A stretch of 64,000 nucleotides of DNA from Parablautia intestinalis (GTDB taxonomy: Bacteria > Bacillota > Clostridia > Lachnospirales > Lachnospiraceae). Below, piece by piece: positions 8,663-16,974 of this stretch. The notes under the pieces are model-generated. The model saw only the letters and a list, made by a program, of their open reading frames with translations. It was not told where the DNA came from and did no database searches. Location: the NCBI GenBank assembly GCA_003612395.1, contig RAYQ01000019.1, forward strand, positions 1-64,000, in the 5' to 3' direction. The translations under genes were made by a program, and so were the position numbers. The number at the start of each line of letters is the position of its first letter. Position 1 is the first letter of the stretch.

Positions 8663-8905
8663 ATGGCAACAAACACAGCACAGGTTGATAATTTAGTAAA
8701 TCTTTTAGATGGTTATGCAGGAAAAGGCGGTCATCATCTGAACGTTAACGTTTTAAACAGGGATATGCTTTTAGATGCGCAGAAACATCCGGAAAACTAC
8801 CCTCAGCTGACAATTCGCGTATCCGGATATGCCGTAAACTTTATTAAGCTTACACCGGAACAGCAGGCAGATGTTATTTCCAGAACTTTCCATGAAGCTA
8901 TGTAA
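8663..8905 (+). CDS. grcA: autonomous glycyl radical cofactor, GrcA-like
   Basis: This 80-residue protein equals the C-terminal glycyl-radical end of pyruvate formate-lyase. It contains [12 protein letters not shown] with the radical glycine at about residue 55, followed by [15 protein letters not shown]. In E. coli the spare-part protein YfiD/GrcA replaces this domain when oxygen cuts the enzyme at the glycine, restoring activity. It would act in the cytoplasm with a truncated formate-lyase. The start at 8663 has AAAGGAG eight bases upstream; an upstream in-frame start at 8642 has no such site. The gene stands alone between a likely regulated promoter and a terminator. Confidence 0.85.
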   Translation: MATNTAQVDNLVNLLDGYAGKGGHHLNVNVLNRDMLLDAQKHPENYPQLTIRVSGYAVNFIKLTPEQQADVISRTFHEAM

Positions 8906-8990
8906 GGTTAACTGGCTGACGGATTGAAGAACCTGACCGGCCTGAGCTGGCGGTGACTATGGGTAATGAATAGAATTACTGTAAATTTAA

Positions 8991-9022
8991 GGGTTTCAAG
9001 TATTTACTTGGAGCCCTTTTTG
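8991..9022 (+). terminator. rho-independent terminator after grcA-like gene
   Basis: A hairpin with arms GGGTTTCAAG and CTTGGAGCCC (one G-T pair) around a six-base loop is followed directly by six Ts. It lies 86 bases after the stop of the glycyl-radical gene. Confidence 0.85.
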
Positions 9023-9130
9023 TACGGGAAGAGTATTGCGCCTTCATTACAAATCATTTATCATAGAGATACGGGAAAACGATTCTCCTATTTGAGGTGC
9101 TTAGGTTGATAAAATCAGCCACAAATTTAA

Positions 9131-9214
9131 CATAAGGACAGCTCGCGGAGCGTGCTGACCGTTGTTTGTGCTCACGTCCCAATTTGCAGGCTTTTGGAAG
9201 CATGGAGGATTTGT
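9131..9214 (+). repeat. composite intergenic repeat (families A and B) before a pseudogene
   Basis: A diverged copy of family A (9131-9163, with AGCTCGCGGAGCGTG) runs into a family B segment (about 9166-9205) with CCAATTTGCAGGCTTTTGG and then GGAGGATTTGTATGG, which supplies the ribosome binding site of the following reading frame. Related family B copies are at about 14405 and 21598. Confidence 0.5.
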
Positions 9215-9499
9215 ATGGAAAAATTAATAGATTTTGAATATTATCCGGTCAAAAAAGCATTAAAAATATTATTGCAGGATAAATCAACGAAAAAGAATAT
9301 TATATGGGCAACAGACCCGCCGGATTTAGGCGGAATGGAATACTCGGATCGAAGCCAGATTACAATAAATCAGATTTTATCTTTGCCGGATGTGATACAG
9401 CCAAGAATCAGTAAAATTTCAGAAGAACAGCAGGAGCGAACGAAAAAGAAAGGGGAAGTATTTACACCGGCCTGGGTGTGTAAATTGATTAAAAAGTCT
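9215..9499 (+). pseudogene. restriction-modification N6-methylase fragment
   Basis: A frame beginning with ATG 9215 and a GGAGG site gives MEKLIDFEYYPVKKALKILL, then a region ending EEQQERTKKKGEVFTPAWVC. The VFTPAWVC box resembles the start of the SAM-binding part of Eco57I/type IIG-like N6-adenine methylases (usually ..FTPxW.. followed by the methylase core). After about 9500 the reading no longer looks like that family and soon enters the tail of the opposite-strand gene. I read it as the first 95 or so codons of a deleted restriction-modification gene. Confidence 0.5.
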
Positions 9500-9575
9500 T
9501 TGATGACTTACCCAGTGACGTTTTGTAAAGGACTTTTTAATCATATTCACAGAAAATTTACATTTCAGAGCAAAA

Positions 9576-9615
9576 AAATAGAGCCAGGAACCTGGTTTTT
9601 AGATTCCTGGCTCAT
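9576..9615 (-). terminator. terminator of the PD-(D/E)XK gene
   Basis: Ten-base arms GAGCCAGGAA and TTCCTGGCTC enclose a loop. Read on the minus strand, the hairpin is followed by TATTTTTTT, and it lies ten bases beyond the stop of the nuclease gene. Confidence 0.85.
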
Positions 9616-9624
9616 TAGTGCCAT

Positions 9625-10467
9625 TTACATATTCTGGTCTGTTTTCAATTTTCTCACTTCATCAACTGAAAGGCCAACAAATTCCGCAATTTTTTCAAGC
9701 GTTATTGTTCCATCTTCCAGCATTTTCTTTGCAACATTTATCATTCCTTCTTTCAACGTCTGATTCCTCATATCTTCCATAGCCCGGCACATAATCTCGA
9801 TTCCCTCCTTGCTCTCTTTGAAAAATCTCACCCTGTCTGCCAATGTCCCATAATACATATCCGCGGCGTCCGTGCAGGAGAAGTCATGCATTAACTTCCC
9901 GATTGGTGTATCGCTGCGGTAAGCGCCATTTACATACAGTATGTGCGAACCGTCCTCAAATCTTTCCCCGGTTCCTAAAAAGCACCGTTCAACCGGATAG
10001 AGCGGCAGCCCTTTTCCCATTACATCATTCTCTGTGATAAAGATTACCCACGTTTCCGGCAGCTTGTCGAAGTCCTCGCCTTTTTTCAAAAGGTTTGCGT
10101 CCATCATGCTTGAGTTGTACCTTGCTCTTTTTCTCCCGGCTCCTTTGTCGGAGCGCTGTACTTCCACATTCAATTTTGCCCCTGTGCTGTCCGTAGCCAG
10201 AATATCCAGCCTCACCGAACGGTTCAGCAGGTTCTCCACAAATACCTGGGTTCGGACGTCCAGCACCTTTAAATCCGGTTTTTCCAGTAAAATCTGCAAT
10301 ACCAGTTCTATGCTTGCCGTACCTCCCTCAAAACACTTTGTGAGGAAATCATCATCAAGCAGGCGAAAGCCTCTTAGCCTCTGTAAATCTTCCTGATGTT
10401 TCTGGTCTATCTGTTCCGTCACTGTCAATCTTCCTGCCTGCTTTCCCTTCTGTTTTCGTATCTCCAT
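9625..10467 (-). CDS. PD-(D/E)XK nuclease family transposase (Rpn-like)
   Basis: A 280-residue protein with the features of the PF12784-type PD-(D/E)XK transposase-like family: an N-terminal DDDFLTKCFEG segment, a core VRLDILATDSTGAKLNVEVQRSD in which the D and the E-x-Q form the nuclease signature, then RARYNSSMMDANLLKKGEDF, and a C-terminal helical stretch (LEKIAEFVGLSVDEV). Such proteins are linked to RecA-independent recombination and spread as short mobile genes. It appears complete. It is monocistronic with its own terminator. A related but decayed gene lies at 1859-2376. Confidence 0.85.
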   Translation of the reverse strand: MEIRKQKGKQAGRLTVTEQIDQKHQEDLQRLRGFRLLDDDFLTKCFEGGTASIELVLQILLEKPDLKVLDVRTQVFVENLLNRSVRLDILATDSTGAKLNVEVQRSDKGAGRKRARYNSSMMDANLLKKGEDFDKLPETWVIFITENDVMGKGLPLYPVERCFLGTGERFEDGSHILYVNGAYRSDTPIGKLMHDFSCTDAADMYYGTLADRVRFFKESKEGIEIMCRAMEDMRNQTLKEGMINVAKKMLEDGTITLEKIAEFVGLSVDEVRKLKTDQNM

Positions 10468-10636
10468 ACTACCATAAACCTCCCGATTTTACAAGCACAT
10501 GGCTATTTGTGTAGTGTATCCATTACTTTCGGTCAAGCAATTCACATATGATATATCGAAAAGTTTTTAATTTTCCTGCAACTGGTTGATATTAACTGTC
10601 TGGTAGTATAAAATAATAATTCATCAACCAATAGAT

Positions 10637-10715
10637 TGATTATTCTAAAGCTTGAGAGCCACCGTTCTAAGGCTTGAGATCCACCAGAAATTTAAAACTT
10701 GGGAGCCATATCAAC
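10637..10715 (-). repeat. IS21-like end repeats (left copy)
   Basis: Three copies of a roughly 20-base motif (core AAGCTTGAGAGCCA with variants AGGCTTGAGATCCA and AACTTGGGAGCCA) lie in tandem. The first 42 bases (10637-10678) are the exact reverse complement of 31491-31532. Arrays of such motifs are typical of IS21-family ends, where they bind the transposase. No istA or istB gene is next to it. Confidence 0.55.
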
Positions 10716-10756
10716 ACACAAGATATAGTACATGGCCAATAAATCACTCATGAAAT

Positions 10757-10796
10757 AATGCCGCATTTATGGCGATGAAACCATAAATGCGGCATT
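10757..10796 (-). terminator. terminator hairpin after the MFS gene
   Basis: Perfect 16-base arms (AATGCCGCATTTATGG and complement) around an eight-base loop lie 44 bases past the stop of the minus-strand transporter. The T-tract is weak on both strands (ATTTCATG on the minus side), so this is a strong hairpin with an imperfect tail. Confidence 0.65.
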
Positions 10797-10839
10797 ATTT
10801 GCATCCAGCAAAAAGCAGCTGACTGCTGTTGCCCGAACT

Positions 10840-12159
10840 TTATTTTTTCTTTTCAGATTTATTACCTACCATTGTAAAGCAGACAACAGCCGCAACAATA
10901 TAAAGAACAATGGTCACATAAAGCACGGTCTGATATCCGGTAGGATTAACCATAATCACTTCTGTGGTGCCATCGGCTAAAGCGTGTGTCAGCTCAACCT
11001 CTGTTCCGAATTTGTTTACGATAAAAGAAGCCATCTGGTTTCCGGTAAGACCTGCAAAGGCCCATGCGGAAAGGGTAATGCCGTGGATTGCGCTGATGTT
11101 CTGCATCCCATAGTGATCAGAAAGCAGGGTGGGCACATTGCTAAAGCCGCCGCCGTATCCGGCATTTACAACAAACAGCAGAATCAGTACCAGAACCATC
11201 AGGAAAGTATTTTGTCCCATATTTGTGATGCCACGTGTTAAAATTACCAATCCGGTTGCAACAATAGAAAGGACAAAGATGATTTTGTAAATGGTATTTC
11301 TGTCTTTAAAGGTATCTGCCCATGCGGAAAAACCAAGACGGCCGCCGGCATTGAATACTGCAGTAACGGAAGAGAGAATACCTACAATTCCCACTAATCC
11401 GATACACTTAACAATCATTTTTTCCTGGGAAATTAAAGCAAGTCCGCAGGTGATATTCAGGTAGAACATAATCCAGATACCAATGAAAGTAGTCGGTTTT
11501 GCTTTGATAACATCAATTGCGCGGGCGCCCTTTTCGGTAGAGGCAGGTTCATGCCAGCCGGCCGGCTTTGCTAAAAGCAGGTGTCCTACGAACATCATAG
11601 CAAAATAAACTACTGCCAGGATCAGGAACATCTTATAAATGCCGCCTTCTCCCAAAGAATCTAACAGCGCCTGCATAATCGGGCTTGCAATTGCCTTAGC
11701 AGCGCCAAAACCAGCTACAGCCAGTCCGGTTGCCAGACCCTTACGGTCCTCAAACCAGAGCATCAGCGTTTTTACAGGGGAGAGATAACCGGTACCAAGT
11801 CCCACACCCATAATAAAACCATAACAAACGTAAATGCCAAGCAGTGCAACAATACTTCCGGGATGTGCTCCGCCATACCAGATAAATAAGCCGGTACCAG
11901 CCATACCTGATGCAAAGCAGATAGCGGCAATCAGGGACGATTTGTGGATATCCTTCTCCACAATATTTCCAAGGAAAGCGGCCGACATACCCAGGAAAAA
12001 GATGGCAAAACTGAACGCCCATTCAGTAGCGCTTTTGGAGAAGCCTATGTAATCAGCTATTTCCTGGCTAAAAATAGACCAGCAGTAAACGGTACCTATG
12101 CTGCAGTGAAGTAACAGTGCGGGGATTGCAGCTCTCACCCATTTGTTTTGACTTTTCAT
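10840..12159 (-). CDS. OFA-family MFS transporter (oxalate/formate antiporter-like)
   Basis: A membrane protein of about 439 residues with about twelve hydrophobic segments. It starts MKSQNKWVRAAIPALLLHCS, and the early motif GTVYCWSIFSQ is typical of the OFA subfamily of the major facilitator superfamily. Members exchange small organic acids such as oxalate, formate or lactate; the substrate here is unknown. ATG 12159 is chosen over ATG 12171, because AAAGGAG lies only one base before the latter. The same leader (GGAGCATGGTTATTA then ATG) recurs before two other genes. A good promoter lies upstream at 12290-12318. Confidence 0.85.
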   Translation of the reverse strand: MKSQNKWVRAAIPALLLHCSIGTVYCWSIFSQEIADYIGFSKSATEWAFSFAIFFLGMSAAFLGNIVEKDIHKSSLIAAICFASGMAGTGLFIWYGGAHPGSIVALLGIYVCYGFIMGVGLGTGYLSPVKTLMLWFEDRKGLATGLAVAGFGAAKAIASPIMQALLDSLGEGGIYKMFLILAVVYFAMMFVGHLLLAKPAGWHEPASTEKGARAIDVIKAKPTTFIGIWIMFYLNITCGLALISQEKMIVKCIGLVGIVGILSSVTAVFNAGGRLGFSAWADTFKDRNTIYKIIFVLSIVATGLVILTRGITNMGQNTFLMVLVLILLFVVNAGYGGGFSNVPTLLSDHYGMQNISAIHGITLSAWAFAGLTGNQMASFIVNKFGTEVELTHALADGTTEVIMVNPTGYQTVLYVTIVLYIVAAVVCFTMVGNKSEKKK

Positions 12160-12289
12160 GTTAATAACCATGCTCCTTTCTCGGTCTGAAAATTTGTGCC
12201 AAAGGGCACAAATCCAAACGAAGAATACCCGCCTTTTAAGGTGTTTTTTCAAGGCATTCTTCCCGCGTAAAAAAAATTCTACCTTTCCT

Positions 12290-12318
12290 ATTATACATGA
12301 GACAATGTATTTTTCCAA
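12290..12318 (-). promoter_or_regulatory. sigma-A-type promoter of the MFS gene
   Basis: On the minus strand, TTGGAA (12313-12318) and TATAAT (12290-12295) are separated by 17 bases and point to the transporter gene, leaving an untranslated leader of about 125 bases. Confidence 0.6.
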
Positions 12319-12356
12319 GTGCAATTTCATTTTCTTTACCATGAAAATTGGGGACA

Positions 12357-12390
12357 GTTACTTTTCACACGCTGTTCATATGTCCGTTCT
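12357..12390 (+). repeat. partial copy of the GTTACTTTTCACA element end
   Basis: This stretch carries the 13-base end GTTACTTTTCACA and the similar 20 bases that follow it in the complete element at 16690-16902. The other end is absent, so it is a fragment or a solo end. Confidence 0.5.
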
Positions 12391-12595
12391 ATAGTACATT
12401 TTTTGTTTTTCTGTAAATAAAGAAACGGGGCAGCGGCTTTGGCGGGAACCGGAAGCGGAAATCCGGTATGCCGTTTACTGAATATAAAGGAAGCTGCGCT
12501 CTTGTCATCGCATTTACGATTATGCTATAGTAAGGAACGTAGTAAAATGAAAAAGTATTGTAAAGGGATGATTGCGGTTTTACAGGAGGGGGAAC

Positions 12596-13567
12596 TTGAT
12601 AGAGGTAAAGCATTTAAAAAAGGAATTTAAAATACCTGTACAGAAAAAAGGCAGATTTGCAGCCGTTCGAAACCTGTTTTCAAGCGAATATACTATTAAG
12701 CGGGCGGTGGATGATATCAGCTTTTGCGTTGGGAACGGAGAGATTGTAGGATTTATTGGAAAAAACGGAGCGGGGAAATCCACCACCATAAAGATGCTGT
12801 CCGGCATTTTGAAGCCAAGCGCGGGAAGCGTGACGGTAGATGGGATAAGGCCCTTTGAGCAGCGGATGGAAAATGCCAGGCAGATCGGAGTGGTATTCGG
12901 CCAAAAAACACAGCTTTGGTGGGATGTGCCTCTGATAGAAAGCTATCGCCTGCTGCGGGAAATATACAGAATCGATAATATAACTTACCAGAAAAATCTT
13001 GAAAGATATATACCCATGCTGGGGCTGGAGGAAGTAATCAATAAACCGGTACGTCAAATGAGTTTAGGGCAACGGGTGAAGTCGGATATCTGCGCAGCCC
13101 TTCTTCATGACCCTAAGATTTTATTTTTGGACGAGCCTACGATAGGTGTGGATGTTGTATCAAAAAAGTATCTTCAGGATTTCATTTCCGAGGTGAATCG
13201 GGAAAAGGGCACTACTGTTTTGCTTACCACCCATGATATGGGGGACATAGAAAAGCTCTGTTCCCGGGTGGTGGTAATTGACTCGGGCCATTTGATGTAT
13301 GACGGCGATTTGGAAAGCATGGTACAGCGGTTTGGCGCGATCCGTTCCCTGATGGTGGAATTCGAGGAATCGGTGGAGGACTTTCAGGTGGCAAATGCGG
13401 AACTGGTACGCAGTGAAGGAAACCGGAAATGGTTTTCTTTTCATCGGGAGAAGACTACGCCCATGGAAATACTTCATTTTATTGTGGGCCGTTTTCCCGT
13501 CCACGATATTGAAGTCATTGAGCCTGACATTGAGGGAATTGTGAGGAATCTTTATGAGAGCAAATAG
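12596..13567 (+). CDS. ABC-2-type exporter, ATP-binding protein
   Basis: A 323-residue ABC ATPase that would power the two membrane proteins encoded downstream. Walker A is GKNGAGKST (about 57-65), the signature is MSLGQRVKSD, Walker B is ILFLDEPTIGVD and the switch histidine is in LLTTHDMGD. The extended C-terminal part (about 230-323) is typical of the drug- or polysaccharide-type ABC-2 group. TTG 12596 is chosen because AGGAGGGG lies just upstream; an upstream ATG frame has no site. Its end overlaps the first permease gene by 14 bases. The transported compound is unknown. Confidence 0.88.
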   Translation: MIEVKHLKKEFKIPVQKKGRFAAVRNLFSSEYTIKRAVDDISFCVGNGEIVGFIGKNGAGKSTTIKMLSGILKPSAGSVTVDGIRPFEQRMENARQIGVVFGQKTQLWWDVPLIESYRLLREIYRIDNITYQKNLERYIPMLGLEEVINKPVRQMSLGQRVKSDICAALLHDPKILFLDEPTIGVDVVSKKYLQDFISEVNREKGTTVLLTTHDMGDIEKLCSRVVVIDSGHLMYDGDLESMVQRFGAIRSLMVEFEESVEDFQVANAELVRSEGNRKWFSFHREKTTPMEILHFIVGRFPVHDIEVIEPDIEGIVRNLYESK

Positions 13568-14369
13568 CATGAGCCTGCGGATAGGCGCTGCCTTTCTGCA
13601 CAGTGAATTTCTAAATATAAGTGTTTACAGAGTGTCCTTCTGGCTGAATCTTGTTTATACGTTCCTTATGATGTACAGTGTTGGTTATGTCTGGAGGGCT
13701 TTGTATGCCGCAAATCCTGACGCCGCCGGCGTGCCGCTTCCCAATATGGTTTCCTATGCGGTGATGGGCGTTGCGCTGGAGGCGATTCTGCATCCAAGGA
13801 ACGGCCCCCAGTTTTATATTATGGAGCAGGTACGCAAGGGAACCATTGAGATGGATATCCTAAAACCTGTTGATTTCCAGTTTTATATGTTTACCAAAAA
13901 CATGGGCGGACTTGCGGTGAGGTTTCTGTTTTTGGTGCTGCCTTCTTTAATTACGGCTTATTTTTTGTTTTCCCTTAAGCTGCCGCATTTTTCGGCGCTT
14001 ATGGGATTTGCGCTCAGTCTGGCATGTTCTGTGGTTATCAGCTTTTTCCTGAATTTTATGTTGGGACTTCTTAGTATGGTCACTATGAATATCAAAAATA
14101 TCAACTGGGGATACAATGCGGTGCTCCGCTTTTTCTCCGGTCAGATGGTGCCTTTATGGATTTTTCCCGGCATGCTGAGAATTCTCGGAAATATCCTTCC
14201 TTTTCGCTGTATTTATTCGATTCCGGCATCTATTTATATAGGGAATTATGCAGGAATGGATATGCTTGGGGCTTTGGGTGTGCAGGGGACATGGATTATT
14301 TTACTGTGGATATCCTCACGGTTGCTGATGAAAAAGGTTTTTGCAAGAGTGATGATACAAGGGGGCTAA
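13554..14369 (+). CDS. ABC-2 family exporter permease 1
   Basis: A membrane protein of 271 residues with about six hydrophobic segments, of the ABC-2 family once called DUF990 (ABC2_membrane_6). The start overlaps the end of the ATPase gene, so translation is likely coupled. A family-like block reads MEQVRKGTIEMDILKPVD between the second and third segments. With the next gene it would form a two-subunit channel. Substrate unknown. Confidence 0.82.
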   Translation: MRANSMSLRIGAAFLHSEFLNISVYRVSFWLNLVYTFLMMYSVGYVWRALYAANPDAAGVPLPNMVSYAVMGVALEAILHPRNGPQFYIMEQVRKGTIEMDILKPVDFQFYMFTKNMGGLAVRFLFLVLPSLITAYFLFSLKLPHFSALMGFALSLACSVVISFFLNFMLGLLSMVTMNIKNINWGYNAVLRFFSGQMVPLWIFPGMLRILGNILPFRCIYSIPASIYIGNYAGMDMLGALGVQGTWIILLWISSRLLMKKVFARVMIQGG

Positions 14370-14372
14370 AAT

Positions 14373-14458
14373 GAAAAATCTTTGATTTTTCATTTGACAA
14401 ATTTGAGCTTACGCCCAAATTTGCGGGTTGTTGGCAAGAATGGAGGATTATTGCAAAA
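14373..14458 (+). repeat. self-complementary intergenic cassette (family B)
   Basis: The 89-base gap between the two permease genes holds two hairpins: ATGAAAAATC-TTT-GATTTTTCAT (14371-14393) and CAAATTTGAGC facing CCAAATTTGCGGG (about 14399-14428). It ends GGCAAGAATGGAGGATTATTG, giving the ribosome binding site of the second permease. Very similar DNA precedes trkH (about 21598-21640) and the pseudogene at 9215. Confidence 0.55.
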
Positions 14459-15253
14459 ATGCGGAATATATGGCTGTATGGACAGTTTTTGCGCGTAGCA
14501 GTTTTAGGAAAAGCACAGTATAAAGCCGACTTTTTTGTAGGTATTGCAAGTGTGCTGGTGTTAAACGCCGTGAATCTGTCTTTAATCGGAATTCTGGTAT
14601 ATAACTTTGATACGCTGGGAAACTGGGGGATATGGGATTTGATGTTTCTGTACAGCTTCTGGATGCTGAGCCGTGGGATATATGGCGTGTTTTTTTGGCA
14701 TTTATCAGACCTGGAAGAAATGATTGTAAGCGGAAACTTTGACGCGTATCTGGTCAGGCCTGCCAGCCCGTTTTTGCAGTTTATAGGGAAGGAAATCAGC
14801 TATACAGGTGTCGGAGATTTCTTGGTAGGCGTTTTGGGCTTCCTGCTTGCCGCCGCTCAGCTTAAGCTAAAATGGCAGGCAGGAGAATGGGTTTATTTTG
14901 TGATTTGTGTGCTGAGCGGAGCGCTGATTCAAATGGCCGTGAACTGGATTGGGGCCAGTCTTTGCTTTTGGACCACGCGTTCGCATGCGGCTATGAGCAT
15001 TGTGGAGCGGTTCATTGTATTAATGCAGCAGTATCCGGCAAATATTTTCGGCAAATATTTTCAGATTTTTGTAACCTGTTTTTTGCCGGTGGCTTTTATC
15101 AATTATTACCCCAGCGTAGTATTGTTAAACAAGGCGGAAGGAGGAACCAGCTTTTGGCAGTATCTTTCGCCTGTAGTATCCCTGGTACTGTTATTTGTGG
15201 GGGCGCTGGTTTGGACCAGAGGTGTGAAAAGGTATGCAGGGACAGGAAATTAG
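14459..15253 (+). CDS. ABC-2 family exporter permease 2
   Basis: A 264-residue membrane protein with about six hydrophobic segments, paired with the preceding permease and of the same ABC-2/DUF990 type (block SDLEEMIVSGNFDAYLVRPA matches the position of the equivalent block in permease 1). The gene is separated from its partner by a palindromic cassette that provides GGAGG 12-16 bases before the ATG. Nothing regulatory is visible beyond that. Confidence 0.82.
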   Translation: MRNIWLYGQFLRVAVLGKAQYKADFFVGIASVLVLNAVNLSLIGILVYNFDTLGNWGIWDLMFLYSFWMLSRGIYGVFFWHLSDLEEMIVSGNFDAYLVRPASPFLQFIGKEISYTGVGDFLVGVLGFLLAAAQLKLKWQAGEWVYFVICVLSGALIQMAVNWIGASLCFWTTRSHAAMSIVERFIVLMQQYPANIFGKYFQIFVTCFLPVAFINYYPSVVLLNKAEGGTSFWQYLSPVVSLVLLFVGALVWTRGVKRYAGTGN

Positions 15254-15368
15254 GTTCTGAAAAATACTGTCTTGCCTTTTCTATAGCTTGCGAATCGGCT
15301 AGAGAATAACGGGCCTGGAAGTTTTTGTACAGGTTTGATGCCCCGTCAGCTTGTCGTGGGTATTTGAC

Positions 15369-15638
15369 TTAAAAAGACGAAAGTACTTTTTCACTGCAGC
15401 CAAAACACTTTAGTTTTTCACGCCACGTATTTTTTACAACCTCATCCGGTGTTAGAGCCGTAACCTCATAAGCCTTATTGACAGCCGCCGCTTTCTCTTT
15501 GCCCAGGCTGTGATATGGGAGTATTTCAATACCGGAAAGGGAGGGATACTCTTTTTCCATTCGGGCAATAGCTTTTAAATGCTCATCGGTGTCATTATAA
15601 CCGGGTATAATTGGACAGCGCAGGGTAATCTGGCGGAT
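15369..15638 (-). pseudogene. C-terminal fragment of a glycyl-radical activating enzyme
   Basis: Read on the minus strand, this 90-codon piece gives RQITLRCPIIPGYNDTDEH, then YPSLSGIEILPYHSLGKEK, and ends near a tryptophan. These segments belong to the C-terminal half of radical-SAM activases of pyruvate formate-lyase-like enzymes. The N-terminal half with the CxxxCxxC cluster is missing; a stop (TAA) stands directly before it. The last part (from about VTALTPDEVV) continues as in the family. It is a relic. Confidence 0.6.
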
Positions 15639-15662
15639 TTATACTGAAACGAAATAAAAATC

Positions 15663-16640
15663 GGACAGGCAGAAAATATGCACCGTAAATACGATTTTTT
15701 GGTGGCAGGCTTTCTGAAAGAAGGGGAAAGTGTTCTTGAAATTCATTTGCACTCGCCTGTAAAATACATAGAGGAATGCTGTGAAAAGTCCCGGACGAAA
15801 GGGTCGCCGGAATGCATGAGGGAATTGAGGATATCTGGGAAAAGCGGATCGGGCTTAGAACAGTGACGGTTAACAGGGGGAGGATGAATATGGAGAAAGC
15901 TTTGCATGGGAAGTGGGCGGGGGCAGATTTTTGCCATGGGAGCAGATTACATACCGGAGGATAACATCTTAAGCCGTATGACGGCGCAGAGAAGCCGGAA
16001 ACTTCTGGAGAACTGTGTCAGGGCTAACTATAACTGCATCCGCATATGGGGCGGCAAACGGGAAGATCATGAATTATCTGTACCAAACCTGTTTGTACTC
16101 CACTGATTTTTCGATACTTTTATATGCATCCCACCTTTTGCAGGCAGATGCAATCAAATACGGAGCAGAACATTTTAGAAGAAACAGGGGCAGGTGCATG
16201 GGCACAATTTATTGGCAGATTAACGATTGTTGGTCTGTTGCCTCCGGGGCGTCCATTGACTATAGCGGACGGTGGAAAGCGCTGCATTATTATGCAAGAA
16301 GATTTTTTGCCCCGGTATTAATTTCCTGCCGGGAAGAAGGCCTGCTTACCCAGGAAAATAATATCAATCAACAGGCATTTCCGTTAAAAAAGAGCATAAG
16401 ATTTAATGTTTCAAACGAGACAAGGGAAGAAAAATCCCTTAAAGGTGGTTTGGTCAGTGCGAAATCCCTGCGGTAAGGTTTTGCGGGAAGAAGAACACTG
16501 GCTTAAGGTCCCGGCGCTTTGCGAGGTATGAATGGATGAAGTATTTTTCCATTATGAGGACCCGCAGTTATCCCGCACAGTGGATGGGGTGAGAAGCGGG
16601 TTAAAATTCTGTCCGGCAGACCGGAGAATTTAAAGTTCCG
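15663..16640 (+). pseudogene. beta-mannosidase (GH2) pseudogene with deletions
   Basis: Several frames in a row match separate parts of a GH2 beta-mannosidase. NMHRKYDFLV and LEIHLHSPVKYIEE (from 15675) come from the N-terminal sandwich domain. Then RIGLRTVTVN, and IFAMGADYIPEDNILSR and LLENCVRANYNCIRIWGG (15920-16055) from the start of the barrel. After a deletion, GTIYWQINDCWSVASGASID and RWKALHYYARRF (about 16200-16310) come from the barrel end. The middle of the barrel with the catalytic region is lost, and several frameshifts are needed. A related bit may reach 16640. Confidence 0.65.
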
Positions 16641-16689
16641 GAGTGTGTTTGATATCAGATGATCTGTAAAGAAGAATAATAGAACAACT

Positions 16690-16902
16690 GTTACTTTTCA
16701 CATGTTGGTCATCCATCCGCTCTGAGCAAATAAAAATTCAGTCGTTACCACGCTTTTGCTCTATAAAAACGCAACAGATGCTAGGTTCGAGAAAACCTCA
16801 CCAAAGCGCTAGCGCATAAATGCGCTGGCGTTTTTATAAGGGTTCCCTCTTGAATTTTTATTTGTTCAGAGTTATGTTTCCGGATACTCTGTGAAAAGTA
16901 AC
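16690..16902. mobile_element. 213-bp nested palindromic element (MITE-like)
   Basis: Perfect 13-base inverted ends GTTACTTTTCACA / TGTGAAAAGTAAC border the element. Inside it, a second inverted pair (TCTGAGCAAATAAAAATTCA at 16721 against its near complement at 16852, 19 of 20) and a third (TATAAAAACGC at 16762 with GCGTTTTTATA at 16828) are nested. A short AGCGCA/TGCGCT hairpin is at the tip. There is no gene inside. A single similar end occurs at 12357. The size and structure fit a miniature inverted-repeat element mobilised in trans. Confidence 0.65.
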
Positions 16903-16936
16903 GAAAAATTCTCTTTCAATTTTCCGGAAATTATAA

Positions 16937-16965
16937 TTGACAAATGGGTTATTCTACTTTATCAT
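16937..16965 (+). promoter_or_regulatory. promoter of the aspS T-box transcript
   Basis: TTGACA (16937-16942), a 17-base spacer and TATCAT (16960-16965) lie directly upstream of the T-box leader. Confidence 0.75.
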
Positions 16966-16974
16966 AACAAAGTA

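Noticed and set aside
12172-12342. N-terminal extension of the MFS transporter
   Set aside because: The extension covers the promoter at 12290-12318 and lacks a ribosome site; the protein family starts at the later ATG.
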